DNA from: Thermotogaceae bacterium
Lineage (GTDB): Bacteria > Thermotogota > Thermotogae > Thermotogales > Thermotogaceae
Direction: 5' to 3'
Length of the DNA stretch: 57,273 nucleotides
NCBI GenBank assembly: GCA_015489065.1
Contig: WGAO01000076.1
Location: forward strand, 1 to 57,273
Position 1 is the first letter of the stretch, and every line of letters starts with the position of its first letter. Both the position numbers and the translations under genes were made by a program. The notes under the pieces are model-generated. The model saw only the letters and a list, made by a program, of their open reading frames with translations. It had not been told where the DNA came from and made no database searches. This document shows positions 29,518 through 39,157 of this stretch, in pieces.

Positions 29518-30074
29518 AGGAGATACTGATGCTGGCAGAAAAGATGATGACAAGGGAAAGATTCATTCACACGATAAATGTTAGAGATTTTGCTTTGCTG
29601 CTCGCAAAGATTCACAAAGCCAATCCCAAGGAAGTGGAAATCGCAGCTGCTTCCCATGATCTTTTCAGGGATGTACCCTCAGGTAAGCTTCTGAAAATAT
29701 CCAAAATTTGGAACCTAGAGATTGAAGACATTGAAAAGAAGCACCCTATACTCCTGCATGGAAAGGTAGCAGCTGAATTTCTTAGAAGAAGATACAGATT
29801 AACCGATGAATCGATCCTTATTTCTGTTGCTTACCATACTTCTGGTCATCCCGAGATGAACGAAGTGGGAAAGATTCTCATGATAGCTGATACAGTGGGA
29901 TTTGACCGAGATTTTCCAGAGGTTGAAAAGTTGAGGAATTTATCATATCAAGACCTCAACAAAGCATTCGTTGAAATTTTGAAAAATCGAATGATGTATG
30001 CTTTGAAAACAAATAGATATCTACTTCCAAAGAGTGTCGACACTTGGAATTCAACGGTGGAGGTGATGGAATGA
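29511..30074 (+). CDS. yqeK: YqeK-like HD-domain phosphohydrolase
   Basis: The 187-residue HD protein resembles YqeK, which hydrolyses diadenosine tetraphosphate symmetrically. Metal ligands are His 20 (RFIHTINV), the HD pair in AASHDLFRD (49-50) and further His residues in LLHGKVAAEF and YHTSGHPEM. Bacillus yqeK sits beside nadD and rsfS, which are absent here. Two starts are possible: ATG 29511, overlapping the DUF503 stop, and ATG 29529, which has AGAGGAG about 6 bases ahead; the protein would be six residues shorter. Confidence 0.85.
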   Translation: MVEEILMLAEKMMTRERFIHTINVRDFALLLAKIHKANPKEVEIAAASHDLFRDVPSGKLLKISKIWNLEIEDIEKKHPILLHGKVAAEFLRRRYRLTDESILISVAYHTSGHPEMNEVGKILMIADTVGFDRDFPEVEKLRNLSYQDLNKAFVEILKNRMMYALKTNRYLLPKSVDTWNSTVEVME

Positions 30075-30751
30075 GGATAAAGAGGAGGAGAAGAAATTTC
30101 TTTCCGTTGATAATAACACTGCTAGTGGTCTTAGGAGTCTTTTCCATAGTTTACTACACTATGAAAACAAGCTTGAAAAACTCACCAATCTACTCAGCTG
30201 ATAAAGTCCTTTACATAATGAGAAATAATGACAATTACGCCTTTTTGCTCGTGGATTCAAACCTTGAATCTGTGAAAGTCTTGTATTCCGTTAAAGATCT
30301 GTATGACCCAGAAACTGGGAAGTATCTCAGAGGTGATCCAATCGACGACTACGCGTTCTTTAAAGATGTGTTTAAAGTCGACACCCCACAATGGCGATAT
30401 GTGGATTTGAGCAATGGAGAGCTAGCTAAATTTTCCAAAGCTCTTACCGGACGAGAAGCTAAAAGTTTGGGCGATTTGATAAGATCGTTAAAACGGCGAA
30501 GCGGAATCTTCGATGTCTTCATAGTAGGAAAAGTGGTCAAATCCCTCTCCGGAAAATCGAATTTGGATAACTCTGCATTATTGAAGCTTCTAGACTCCCT
30601 GAGAAAGTACGATCTGGATGAGAGAACAATCAAAGGGATCACCAAAAAACCGGTTCTTATCGAAATCGAGGGGGAGGGGAGTCAGAAAAGACTCTACATA
30701 GATATGAGAGAAAAAGACGGAATAAAGGAGTTCCTGGGTGTTAAAGAATGA
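30071..30751 (+). CDS. Single-pass membrane protein of unknown function
   Basis: The 226-residue protein begins with a strongly basic stretch (MRIKRRRRNF) followed by one hydrophobic helix (about 11-31), so it is an anchored protein with the bulk outside. The outer domain starts with ADKVLYIMRNNDNYAFLLVDSN and contains two long charged helical segments; I do not recognise a family. Its start resembles the opening of LytR-CpsA-Psr proteins, but the catalytic Arg/Asp blocks are not evident. GGAGGTGATGGA precedes the ATG, which overlaps the yqeK stop as ATGA. Confidence 0.75.
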   Translation: MRIKRRRRNFFPLIITLLVVLGVFSIVYYTMKTSLKNSPIYSADKVLYIMRNNDNYAFLLVDSNLESVKVLYSVKDLYDPETGKYLRGDPIDDYAFFKDVFKVDTPQWRYVDLSNGELAKFSKALTGREAKSLGDLIRSLKRRSGIFDVFIVGKVVKSLSGKSNLDNSALLKLLDSLRKYDLDERTIKGITKKPVLIEIEGEGSQKRLYIDMREKDGIKEFLGVKE

Positions 30752-31893
30752 GAGTCGTATACCTCAGAAATGGTGTCGAAAGGAAGATAAAGAACTTTTA
30801 CCCCTGGATTTTTAGGGATGAGGTAAAAGAGATCGTTGGAGAAGAAGGATACATAGCCAATGTATTTTCAAGAAACGGAGATTTCTTAGGCAGGGGATTC
30901 TTTTCAAAATCACATATCACGGTCAGAATGCTTACATCAAAAGATGAAGAGATAGACGAAGAATTTTTTCTGAAGAGAATAAGAAAAGCTCGACTTAAAA
31001 GAGATTTTTCCGATGATCAGAGTTTTAGGCTCGTACATGCAGAAGGAGATTTTCTTCCCGGAGTGATCGTAGACAAATACAAAGACGGTTTCGTAGTTCA
31101 GTTTAGAACAAAAGGTGCTGAAGCTTTAAAAGAAAGAATTGTAAGCGCCATTCTTGGAACTACCAATGCTTCTTTTATATACGAAAGAAGCGACTTTGAA
31201 ACTTCGAGTAAAGAAGATCTTGAGAGAAAGAAAGGGCCTCTTTATGGTAAAACTCCAGAGGTTATGACAATAGAGGAAAACTCCTTGAAATTCATCGTGG
31301 ATATTGCACACGGTCAAAAGACCGGATTCTTTTTCGATCAGAGGAAAAACAGAAAACTCGTTAGAACCCTACCTGGAAAGAGTGCACTTGACCTTTACAC
31401 ATACACGGGTGGATTCGCTCTTAACCTTGCTGCTTCTGGCTTCGATGTAACAGGAGTTGATAAGTCCAAAGATGACATAGAGATCGCCAAAGAAAACGCC
31501 AAAATAAACAATCTTAAAGTTGATTTTATCTCTTCAGATTCATTCGATTTCCTCAGGGGAACTTCAAGGAAGTTCGATGTCGTTATAGCTGATCCCCCCT
31601 CTTTGATAAAGAAAAAAAGCGAAAAGAAAAAAGCGATATCAATTCTCTCGCAACTCACAAATCTTGTAAAAGATGTCTTGAACATCGGTGGAATTTTTGT
31701 AATCTGTTCGTGCGCGTATAATATAGATATGCATGCTTTGATAGAATCCATGAGGAGAGGGATAGAGGGAGAGGGACTCGTTTGGAACATCCTTAACATA
31801 ACCTATCAGGACACGGATCATCCCTATATAGCTCAGATCCCTGAAACCCTCTATCTGAAATGTATATGGGCTCGTCTTGAAGAGGGGTGGTAG
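30748..31893 (+). CDS. RlmI-like class I rRNA (cytosine-5-)-methyltransferase
   Basis: The 381-residue protein has the three-part RlmI/RlmK layout: an N-terminal PUA-type domain (about 1-75), a middle EEHEE-type region and a SAM-dependent Rossmann domain. Motif I is LDLYTYTGGFALNLA near 210-224, motif IV IADPPSLIKKK near 282, and the nucleophile Cys is probably in VICSCAYN near 322. RlmI makes m5C1962 in E. coli 23S rRNA; the exact target here is inferred. The ATG overlaps the previous stop (ATGA). Confidence 0.85.
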   Translation: MRVVYLRNGVERKIKNFYPWIFRDEVKEIVGEEGYIANVFSRNGDFLGRGFFSKSHITVRMLTSKDEEIDEEFFLKRIRKARLKRDFSDDQSFRLVHAEGDFLPGVIVDKYKDGFVVQFRTKGAEALKERIVSAILGTTNASFIYERSDFETSSKEDLERKKGPLYGKTPEVMTIEENSLKFIVDIAHGQKTGFFFDQRKNRKLVRTLPGKSALDLYTYTGGFALNLAASGFDVTGVDKSKDDIEIAKENAKINNLKVDFISSDSFDFLRGTSRKFDVVIADPPSLIKKKSEKKKAISILSQLTNLVKDVLNIGGIFVICSCAYNIDMHALIESMRRGIEGEGLVWNILNITYQDTDHPYIAQIPETLYLKCIWARLEEGW

Positions 31894-31894
31894 T

Positions 31895-33007
31895 GTGAAG
31901 ATTCTCGGATTGATACTGGCGGGAGGAAGAGGAGAGAATTTGGGAGTCTTGGTCGAAAAAAGGGCATCCGCTGCGATGCCGATGTTTGGAAAGTACCGCG
32001 CGATAGATTTCACCCTGAGCAATATGGTCAACAGCGGAATAGTTAAGATAGGTGTCATGACTCAGTACAACCCCAGAAGTTTAATGGATCACCTTGGATC
32101 TGGCAAAGAGTGGGATTTAGATAGAAAAAACGGAGGATTGTTTATACTTCAACCTTATGTTTCACCTGAGGGAAACCTCTGGTATAGAGGAACGGCCGAC
32201 GCTATATACCAAAACATGACTCTTTTGAGAAGAGGAGAAGAGGATTTCGTATTGATAGGATCTGGCGATCACATATACAAAATGGACTTCACTGATCTTT
32301 TTAAATTTCACATACAAAAAGGCGCCGATATAACTCTTATGGTGAAAGATTTAGACGAGAGCTATGATTTAACCCAATATGGAATAGTCGAGATCGATGA
32401 AAACTATAGAATACTGTCGATAGAAGAAAAACCAAAAGAGCCGAAATCCAAAACAGCTTTTTTGGGAGTTTATTTCATGAATAAGTACCTCTTGATGGAT
32501 CTACTCTACTCGTTCGTCCCACATGGAGGAATAGATCTTCTCCTTGACATAATAATTCCAAACTTGAAAAAGCTCAAGGTTTACGCTTACAGGTTTGATG
32601 GATACTGGAGGAATATTAAAAAGAGCATCGAAGAATACTACAGGACAAATATGGATATACTGGATTGGAAAGTCAGGGAGGAGCTGTTTTACAGGAATGG
32701 AAAGGTTTACACAAAACTCAAAGATCTTCCACCTCCGAAATTCTCCGGAACGGCGTCTGTTGAAAATTCTCTTATTTCCGATGGTGCCATTATAACCGGG
32801 ACTGTGAGAAATTCAGTGATATTTAGAGGAGTGAAGATAAAAGCCGGTGCAGTCGTTGAAAATTCGATAATAATGGAAGGGAGCACGGTTGAAGAAGGTG
32901 CAGTCGTTCACAATGTAATTATTGACAAAGACTCAGTGGTTAGAGAGGAAAAAAAGGTGATAGGCGAAAAAGAGATACTCGTCTTCGAAAAGAGGGCGGT
33001 GATATGA
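31895..33007 (+). CDS. glgD: GlgD, regulatory-type subunit of ADP-glucose pyrophosphorylase
   Basis: The 370-residue protein is a GlgC paralogue with a nucleotidyltransferase domain and a left-handed beta-helix C-terminus. Its nucleotide loop reads GGRGENLG where GlgC has GGQGTRLG, so the conserved Thr-Arg pair is lost. Further on [14 protein letters not shown] replaces [14 protein letters not shown]. The Asp motif SGDHIYKMD is kept. This matches the GlgD type described in Firmicutes, which boosts GlgC activity in a heterotetramer. The GTG at 31895 follows AGAGGGGTGG, one base after the preceding stop. Confidence 0.92.
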   Translation: MKILGLILAGGRGENLGVLVEKRASAAMPMFGKYRAIDFTLSNMVNSGIVKIGVMTQYNPRSLMDHLGSGKEWDLDRKNGGLFILQPYVSPEGNLWYRGTADAIYQNMTLLRRGEEDFVLIGSGDHIYKMDFTDLFKFHIQKGADITLMVKDLDESYDLTQYGIVEIDENYRILSIEEKPKEPKSKTAFLGVYFMNKYLLMDLLYSFVPHGGIDLLLDIIIPNLKKLKVYAYRFDGYWRNIKKSIEEYYRTNMDILDWKVREELFYRNGKVYTKLKDLPPPKFSGTASVENSLISDGAIITGTVRNSVIFRGVKIKAGAVVENSIIMEGSTVEEGAVVHNVIIDKDSVVREEKKVIGEKEILVFEKRAVI

Positions 33008-34284
33008 TGAGAAGAAAAAGCGAGATAGTTGCATTGATATTGGCTGGGGGACAGGGAACAAGGTTGGGAGTTCTCACTGAAAAGATAGCAAAGCCCGCGG
33101 TGCCATTTGGTGGTAAGTACAGAATAATAGATTTTACCCTGAGCAACACCGTCAACAGCGGTATATACACTGTAGGTGTTCTCACGCAGTACCGCCCGCA
33201 CATTCTTTCCAAACACATAGGTATAGGAAAACCGTGGGATCTCGATAGAAAAGATGGGGGAGTGGTGATACTGCCACCCTATCAGGGAAATAAAGAGTCC
33301 GATTGGTACAAAGGAACGGCAAATGCCGTTTACCAGAACATAGAATTTGTTGATCAATATGAGCCAGAGTATGTTGTCATACTCTCCGGAGACCATGTCT
33401 ATGCGATGGATTATAACGATATCATAGATTTCCACATATCGAAGGATGCCGATGGAACAATAGCGTGTATGGAGGTTCCACTCGAAGAAGCACACAGATT
33501 CGGAATAATGGTTACAGAGATCGACGGAAAGATAGTTGAGTTTCAGGAGAAGCCAAGTGAGCCAAAGAGTAATTTAGCATCGCTTGGAATATATGTCTTC
33601 AACTGGAAATTCCTCAGGAACATATTGATAGAAGATGAGGAAGATCCAAACTCATCGCATGATTTCGGAAAGGATATAATACCGAAAATCGTCATTGGAA
33701 ACCTTGGAAAACTTTATGCGTTTAGATTTGAGGGATACTGGAAAGATGTCGGAACTATACACTCTTATTGGGAATCAAACTTAGAGCTTACGCGCCCACT
33801 CCCACCGTTGAATTTATACGATCCTAACTGGAAATTCTACACCCAGACTGAAGAAATGCCGCCTGCTTTTATATACAAGGGAGCAGTTGCGGAAAACTCT
33901 CTAGTAAGTGAAGGGTGCGAGATAGAAGGTGAAGTTTACGACTCGGTGATATTCCAAGGTGTTCGTATTGAGAAGGGTGCTGTCGTTAGGAATTCGGTTG
34001 TAATGACCAGAAGCATTATAAGTGAGGGGAGCGTTGTTGAAAATGCGATCATCGCGGAAAATGTCAGGATAGGTAAGAATGTTATCATCGGCAAGGGAGA
34101 ATTTCGTGAAAACGAACTTGATCCGAAAGTTTACAACACGATAATAACCGTCATAGGGATGGATTCGATCATACCAGACAACATCAAGATAGGAAAAAAT
34201 GTTGTCATAGGGTTGGAGGTCAGACCTGAAGATTTTGAAGGTGATGAGATTCCGTCCGGGGGGTATGTTCTCCATCGGAGGTGA
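33004..34284 (+). CDS. glgC: Glucose-1-phosphate adenylyltransferase (catalytic subunit)
   Basis: GlgC (426 residues) makes ADP-glucose from ATP and glucose 1-phosphate, the committed step of glycogen synthesis. The catalytic loop is [10 protein letters not shown] near 13-22. [15 protein letters not shown], the metal Asp in SGDHVYAMD and EKPSEPK are all present. A hexapeptide-repeat beta-helix forms the C-terminus. ATG 33004 overlaps the glgD stop (another ATG follows at 33007). With glgD and the pullulanase it indicates glycogen turnover; glgA and glgB are not in this window. Confidence 0.96.
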   Translation: MMRRKSEIVALILAGGQGTRLGVLTEKIAKPAVPFGGKYRIIDFTLSNTVNSGIYTVGVLTQYRPHILSKHIGIGKPWDLDRKDGGVVILPPYQGNKESDWYKGTANAVYQNIEFVDQYEPEYVVILSGDHVYAMDYNDIIDFHISKDADGTIACMEVPLEEAHRFGIMVTEIDGKIVEFQEKPSEPKSNLASLGIYVFNWKFLRNILIEDEEDPNSSHDFGKDIIPKIVIGNLGKLYAFRFEGYWKDVGTIHSYWESNLELTRPLPPLNLYDPNWKFYTQTEEMPPAFIYKGAVAENSLVSEGCEIEGEVYDSVIFQGVRIEKGAVVRNSVVMTRSIISEGSVVENAIIAENVRIGKNVIIGKGEFRENELDPKVYNTIITVIGMDSIIPDNIKIGKNVVIGLEVRPEDFEGDEIPSGGYVLHRR

Positions 34285-34288
34285 TTGA

Positions 34289-35344
34289 ATGGATTTCTAT
34301 TTTGTCAAAACACTGATAAAGAGCAAAGCTACAGCAGAAAATATGCTTGGATATTTCTTCGGTAAGGTCAGTAAAGAGCCGGAATACGACTTCATAGTCG
34401 TTCCGGCAAGATATGGCAACATGCTCAACTTATCTTTAGAAGCTGATTACAAGGCATTCATGGACAATTTCAGGGCACTCAAGAAAAAGGTATTTGAAGA
34501 AGTTCCTGAAGCCCTAGAAATGACGGATGAATTCATGAGTTATTTAAAAGTTCAGCTACAAAAAAAAGGGCCCGACATATTTGGAGCTGAAATAAGCGCA
34601 GCTATAAAAAACGATGATGCAGATCTCGTACATTACATAATCACAGAACTCGTTAAGGGATGGACACCAAGAGCGGATGTCGCCGTCGGAATAAACGCTT
34701 TAACAATGGAAGAAATATCAATGGAGAACTTTCTCTCACAAGTCGAAGATCTAGACGATGAAAATCTTTTAGAAGTCCTTATGAGACCCGATATAAAAGA
34801 TCTTCCTGAAATATTTCCAATAATAGATCCGGTTTATGGAAAATCCATAACGGAATTTGACATAGGAGATTCAATATTCTTCGTGGTTCTGAATCCCGGA
34901 AGTGATGAATTTGCAAGGGAATTGGAAAAACTCTTTCCGAATCATTTCAGAGGTGGAGCTAACACAAGGCCATTCGTTGGGACCCTCATATCAAAAGAGC
35001 TCATAGTAGGGAAAAAGGGAGGAAAATATTTCCTGATAAAAGTAGATTTTGGAAAGGGAATAATCGGAAAGGGGATCGTTTCAAAGTCACTGAAAATAAT
35101 GGGAGATTTAGATAGATTCGAAGAGAAGCTCTCTAAATCATCAAACGAAGATGAGCTTTTTGAAAAAGTATCAAGCGTGGTGAAGAGCACTATGGAAAGA
35201 GAATTACCACAGTTTTCCAAAAGAAAGACAAAAACTGTAGTCACGAAGTATGTCGAGCACACAGGGATGGATTTTCTCGTGGCCTTTCTTATGACAATAC
35301 TGGTTGTGGGGATGATACTAGTTGTCTCTTACTTCTTACTATGA
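34289..35344 (+). CDS. Tail-anchored protein of unknown function
   Basis: The 351-residue protein is soluble for about 325 residues and ends in one hydrophobic helix (FLVAFLMTILVVGMILVVSYF), so it is probably a tail-anchored cytoplasmic-facing protein. The body has FIVVPARYGNMLNLS near 35, a GWTPRADVAVGINAL segment and PFVGTLISKELIVGKKGGKYFLIKV (given in part). It may correspond to a DUF confined to Thermotogota that precedes rnc, but I cannot confirm the name. CGGAGGTGATTGA lies just ahead of the ATG. Confidence 0.75.
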   Translation: MDFYFVKTLIKSKATAENMLGYFFGKVSKEPEYDFIVVPARYGNMLNLSLEADYKAFMDNFRALKKKVFEEVPEALEMTDEFMSYLKVQLQKKGPDIFGAEISAAIKNDDADLVHYIITELVKGWTPRADVAVGINALTMEEISMENFLSQVEDLDDENLLEVLMRPDIKDLPEIFPIIDPVYGKSITEFDIGDSIFFVVLNPGSDEFARELEKLFPNHFRGGANTRPFVGTLISKELIVGKKGGKYFLIKVDFGKGIIGKGIVSKSLKIMGDLDRFEEKLSKSSNEDELFEKVSSVVKSTMERELPQFSKRKTKTVVTKYVEHTGMDFLVAFLMTILVVGMILVVSYFLL

Positions 35345-35345
35345 C

Positions 35346-36047
35346 ATGAGCAAAGTTGAAAGGGAAAAGACTCTCAGGCTTATAGAGAAACTCGGCATAG
35401 ATGCAGAAAGCCCAGACCTCTTTTTTCTCTCGATGATACACAGCTCTTATGCAAACGAGCAAAGGCAAGCCGGAAGAAAGATCGATTCAAACGAGAGGCT
35501 GGAATTTCTGGGTGATGCTGTTGTTGATCTTCTGGTATGTGATGTTCTTTATCGAAATTACCCAGATGCATCAGAAGGTGTCATGTCAAAGGTAAAAGCG
35601 GCGGTGGCAAGTGAAAAAGTACTTTCCATGATGGCACGAGAATACGAACTGAGCGAACATCTGTTCTTAGGAAAAGGTGAGGAGATAACAGGAGGTAGAG
35701 AAAGGGATTCCATCCTTGCAGATGCAATGGAAGCTCTGATCGGGGCGGTGTATCTTTCCAAGGGATTCGAAGAAGTTAAAAGGATTTTCGGGGAGAGATT
35801 TGTACACTATTCAAAACTAGTCATGGAAGGTAAGCTACTGTTCGATTACAAGACCGCACTTCAGGAAATCACACAAGAGAGGTTTAAAGTTCTCCCAGAT
35901 TACGAGGTCTCGATGAAAAAGAACAACTATTTTGAAGTGAAAGTTTATATAAACGGAAAACTCTACGGAAAAGGAAAGGGAAGGTCTAAAAAGGAGGCCG
36001 AAAAGAGGGCAGCTGAAGAAGCATACAAAGCCCTCAAGGATGAATGA
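35346..36047 (+). CDS. rnc: Ribonuclease III
   Basis: RNase III (233 residues) cleaves double-stranded RNA in rRNA and mRNA processing. The signature NERLEFLGDAVVDL (49-62) has the catalytic-site Glu 53 and Asp 57. The second pair of acidic residues is in DSILADAMEALIGA. A double-stranded-RNA-binding domain ends the protein (GKGRSKKEAEKRAAEEAY). HSSYANEQRQAGRK closely follows the T. maritima enzyme. I place the start at ATG 35346, one base after the upstream stop; no SD is visible, so coupling is likely. An upstream in-frame TTG at 35322 is the alternative. Confidence 0.95.
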   Translation: MSKVEREKTLRLIEKLGIDAESPDLFFLSMIHSSYANEQRQAGRKIDSNERLEFLGDAVVDLLVCDVLYRNYPDASEGVMSKVKAAVASEKVLSMMAREYELSEHLFLGKGEEITGGRERDSILADAMEALIGAVYLSKGFEEVKRIFGERFVHYSKLVMEGKLLFDYKTALQEITQERFKVLPDYEVSMKKNNYFEVKVYINGKLYGKGKGRSKKEAEKRAAEEAYKALKDE

Positions 36048-37015
36048 AGATAATTCCCATATTTCTGCCATATGCTGGATGCAAACACAGGTGTGTTTTT
36101 TGTGATCAGTTTGGTGCTACAGGAGAAGCAAAAAGACCTTCTCCTGAAGAGATTAAAAACAAGATAACGAATTATTTGAAAACATCTAAAGAGTATGAAG
36201 TTGCCTTTTACGGAGGGACTTTCACAGGGCTGCCAAAAGAGGTGCAGAAAATCTACTTGAAAACTGTATCGGAGTGGTTTGGAAAAGGTGTTAAGCTTAT
36301 CAGAGTATCCACTAGGCCCGATGAAATCGATGAAGAGATGGCAGATTTTCTCAAATTGCATGGTGTAAAAATTGTGGAAATAGGTGCACAATCGATGTTC
36401 GATGATGTACTTGAAGCATCAAAGCGCGGGCACACATCGGAAGATGTCAAAAACGCTATAAAGATTCTCAAGGGCCGAGGATTCACCGTAGGAGTTCATC
36501 TCATGATAGGTCTGCCTGAAAGCTCACGCGAAAAAGATCTGAGATCTGCTGAAATTCTTTCAGAGCTTGGAGTAGATATAGCAAGGATACACCCAACACT
36601 CGTTTTTAAAGGTGCAGAGCTCTACAAAATGATGAAAAAGGGTGAATACAAACCATTAAACATAGAAGAAGCTATCGATAGGAGTTCGGAGATGACGATA
36701 ATACTGGAAGAAAGGGGAGTGAGAGTTGTAAGGCTTGGACTGTATATTCCTGAGGATCAGAGAGAAAACATAGCAGCCGGACCTTATCACCCATCATTCG
36801 GAGACATAGTTAGATCTAGAATAGTCAGAAAACTTGTGGAGAATCTCTCCATAAAAAGGATAGAAGTTGATAAGAATCACGAAAGCTGGGTGTATGGGCA
36901 TGGAAACAGAGAGATTTTTAGAAAGGTAGGAGTGAAGATATTGAAAGGAGATAAGCTGCTCTTTGACGAACTAGATTACGAGAAAACCCTGAGAGTATAC
37001 AGATCGAGAAGTTAG
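36044..37015 (+). CDS. Radical SAM protein of the Elp3-like group, function unknown
   Basis: The 323-residue protein has a CX3CX2C cluster motif (Cys 13, 17 and 20, in GCKHRCVFC). A radical SAM barrel follows, with AFYGGTFTGLP, STRPDEID and EIGAQSMFDDVL. These blocks resemble the Elp3 radical domain, but the acetyltransferase half is missing. The family may modify tRNA; the substrate is unknown. It overlaps the rnc stop (ATGA), the order also known near rnc in Thermotogota. Confidence 0.87.
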   Translation: MKIIPIFLPYAGCKHRCVFCDQFGATGEAKRPSPEEIKNKITNYLKTSKEYEVAFYGGTFTGLPKEVQKIYLKTVSEWFGKGVKLIRVSTRPDEIDEEMADFLKLHGVKIVEIGAQSMFDDVLEASKRGHTSEDVKNAIKILKGRGFTVGVHLMIGLPESSREKDLRSAEILSELGVDIARIHPTLVFKGAELYKMMKKGEYKPLNIEEAIDRSSEMTIILEERGVRVVRLGLYIPEDQRENIAAGPYHPSFGDIVRSRIVRKLVENLSIKRIEVDKNHESWVYGHGNREIFRKVGVKILKGDKLLFDELDYEKTLRVYRSRS

Positions 37016-37025
37016 GGGTGATATT

Positions 37026-38435
37026 ATGGAAGATCGGGTAGCTCTTGTCATAGAAGATGATCCCATTTGGAGACGAATTCTGAGCGACATACTGTCTGAG
37101 CACAAGCTAAAAGTCTATCAAGCCGCTGATGGGCTGCAGGGTATAACTAAGGCTTATAAATACAAGCCAGATATATTGGTGATAGATCACTTCCTTCCAA
37201 AGATAAACGGAGGCCATATAATAAGAATGCTTCGGAAGGACTCGATATTTGAGAACGCCGGTATGGTTCTCATATCCTTCAGCGATGAATATGTCAACGA
37301 ATTCTGGGCAAAGGAGTACGGAGCAGATCTCTTTCTAACCAAAAAGAACGGAGTTGACGAGATAAAAAAACGCCTTTCTAATTTCCTCATCCTGGACTTC
37401 CGATCCAAAAAGGATTCCACGAAGGAAATAAAGAGAGACTTCTTAGAAGAACTCCTCAATATGATGGATGAAGATCTCAGAAAGGAGACGATAAACAAAG
37501 ATATACTAGAACTTCTTGAATATGTGGATGATGAAGAGTATGTAATGAGAAAACTTGAATCGATATTCCACAAATTTGCAGACTATGGTGCTTTCTATTC
37601 GATGATACTGTCGCTTACCGCTGGAAGGTTGTACATACTCCCTGTGAAGAGATATACGATATCCAAACCAGAATCTTTAAAAGATATGATGATAAAACTC
37701 ATAAAGAAGCCAATAACTCCAGTTAAGTGGCATTACTACGGCAACTTCATGGTGGAAGAGGGTGAGCCGGTATCCGTGGATTTGTACTTCCCGGTATCGA
37801 TGAAAGGAGAAGAGATAGGAATGCTCGCATTTTCCGATGTTGAACCAGAGTCAAGGAGATCTCTAATAACACTCCAGAAAGACATATCCCAATCGGTGGG
37901 AATGCTCTTCAGTGTCTTGAACAGAGTTTATGATTACAAGACCGCCGCAACCGAGGACTCTCTCACAGGGCTTTTACTGAAAGCCTCCATTCTGAGAAAG
38001 CTCTCTGAGACCTTATCACTTGCAAAGAGAGGATCCTTAAAGTTAGCCATATCAATGCTTGATATAGACGATTTCAAAAAAGTGAACGATACATATGGAC
38101 ATGTCACGGGCGATAAAGTATTAAAAGAAGTCGGAAGAATAATAAAGGAATCTATTAGAGAAACGGATTACGCCGGAAGATACGGAGGAGAAGAATTTCT
38201 GATAATCTTCACAGGTTGTGATGCCAACTGTGCAAAGGATGTTGTGGATAGACTTTTGAACAACATCAGAGAAAACGATTGGAAGAAAGTGGGAGTGGAA
38301 AGGATAACCATGAGCGCAGGTATAGCTGAGTACAAAGAAGGGGTCTCAATTATAGAACTTGTGGAGATGGCAGACTCTGCTCTCTACAAAGCAAAGAGAT
38401 CCGGAAAGGATCATGCTGAAATCTACGGGAGGTGA
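37026..38435 (+). CDS. Response regulator with GGDEF output domain
   Basis: The 469-residue protein has a receiver domain (1-125) with acidic pocket EDD (10-12), phospho-accepting Asp 54 in VIDHFLP, Ser 84 and Lys 106. A helical linker and a GAF-like region (about 165-300) follow, then a diguanylate cyclase domain. The active site is YGGEEF near 385-390, with I-site RETD five residues before GGEEF. It should make c-di-GMP when phosphorylated; no sensor kinase is encoded nearby. GGGGTGATATT precedes the ATG. Confidence 0.92.
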   Translation: MEDRVALVIEDDPIWRRILSDILSEHKLKVYQAADGLQGITKAYKYKPDILVIDHFLPKINGGHIIRMLRKDSIFENAGMVLISFSDEYVNEFWAKEYGADLFLTKKNGVDEIKKRLSNFLILDFRSKKDSTKEIKRDFLEELLNMMDEDLRKETINKDILELLEYVDDEEYVMRKLESIFHKFADYGAFYSMILSLTAGRLYILPVKRYTISKPESLKDMMIKLIKKPITPVKWHYYGNFMVEEGEPVSVDLYFPVSMKGEEIGMLAFSDVEPESRRSLITLQKDISQSVGMLFSVLNRVYDYKTAATEDSLTGLLLKASILRKLSETLSLAKRGSLKLAISMLDIDDFKKVNDTYGHVTGDKVLKEVGRIIKESIRETDYAGRYGGEEFLIIFTGCDANCAKDVVDRLLNNIRENDWKKVGVERITMSAGIAEYKEGVSIIELVEMADSALYKAKRSGKDHAEIYGR

Positions 38436-38440
38436 TGGGT

Positions 38441-39157
38441 TTGAAAAAACTGCTGATATTCACTTTAGTCATTCTGTCTGTAGCCGCGCTATCGAAAAGC
38501 TTTTCAGATTATCAAGCTGAGTTTATTTCGTACAGAGACTCTCACGATGCAAAAGGTATGAAAGAACTAATAAACGAATTGGAAAAACTTCCAAGCAAGG
38601 ATTACAGAACTTACACTCTGCTCGCAGATTCCCTCGTCGAATACGCGCTCTGGGGTGCGAAAGAAAGCGAAGATAAAAAAGCAATATATGAGAAGGCGAG
38701 AAAGTATGCGGAGAAAGCAATCGATCTCAATCCGAAATACGCTTACGCTTACTTCGTTCGTGGTGCAGCGATAGGAAGGCTCGCGCAGTATGTCGGATTG
38801 TTGAAAAGCCTTTTCATGGTTGATGATTTTGACTACAGTATGAAAAAAGCAATAGAATTAGATCCGAAATGTTTCAGAGCAATGGTCGCTATGGGAATGA
38901 GATACAGAGATCTTCCATGGCCTTTCAGAAGCTACAAAAAAGCTGAGAAGTATTTCAAGCGAGCGATAGAAGTGGAACCTAGATACATCAACTCATACTT
39001 AGAACTCGGGATTCTCTACGAAGTCTGGAAGAAAAAAGACAAAGCGATAAAAATGTTCATGAAAGTTCTAGAACTCCCTCCGATGAAGGGATTTACAGCC
39101 CTTGGAAAGGAAGCAAAGGAAGAAGCACAAAAACATCTCAAAGCTCTGGGAGGGTGA
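38441..39157 (+). CDS. Secreted or anchored TPR-repeat protein
   Basis: The 238-residue protein has an N-terminal signal-like helix (KKLLIFTLVILSVAALSKSF) and about three or four tetratricopeptide repeats between residues 80 and 215 (for example KARKYAEKAIDLNPKYAYAYFVRG and KAEKYFKRAIEVEPRYINSYLELG, each given in part). TPRs mediate protein contacts; the partner is unknown. The TTG at 38441 has GGGAGGTGAT at proper spacing; GTG 38432 and ATG 38435 lie within that SD. It ends the operon, and its stop lies inside the terminator hairpin. Confidence 0.82.
   Translation: MKKLLIFTLVILSVAALSKSFSDYQAEFISYRDSHDAKGMKELINELEKLPSKDYRTYTLLADSLVEYALWGAKESEDKKAIYEKARKYAEKAIDLNPKYAYAYFVRGAAIGRLAQYVGLLKSLFMVDDFDYSMKKAIELDPKCFRAMVAMGMRYRDLPWPFRSYKKAEKYFKRAIEVEPRYINSYLELGILYEVWKKKDKAIKMFMKVLELPPMKGFTALGKEAKEEAQKHLKALGG

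Noticed and set aside
32908-33495. 195-residue open frame antisense to glgD/glgC
   Set aside because: It spans the junction of two well-supported genes, has no SD and shows no family resemblance.
31895-34284. glgD and glgC as a recent tandem duplication or assembly repeat
   Set aside because: The two proteins differ throughout, including catalytic loops, and match distinct GlgD and GlgC types, so they are old paralogues.
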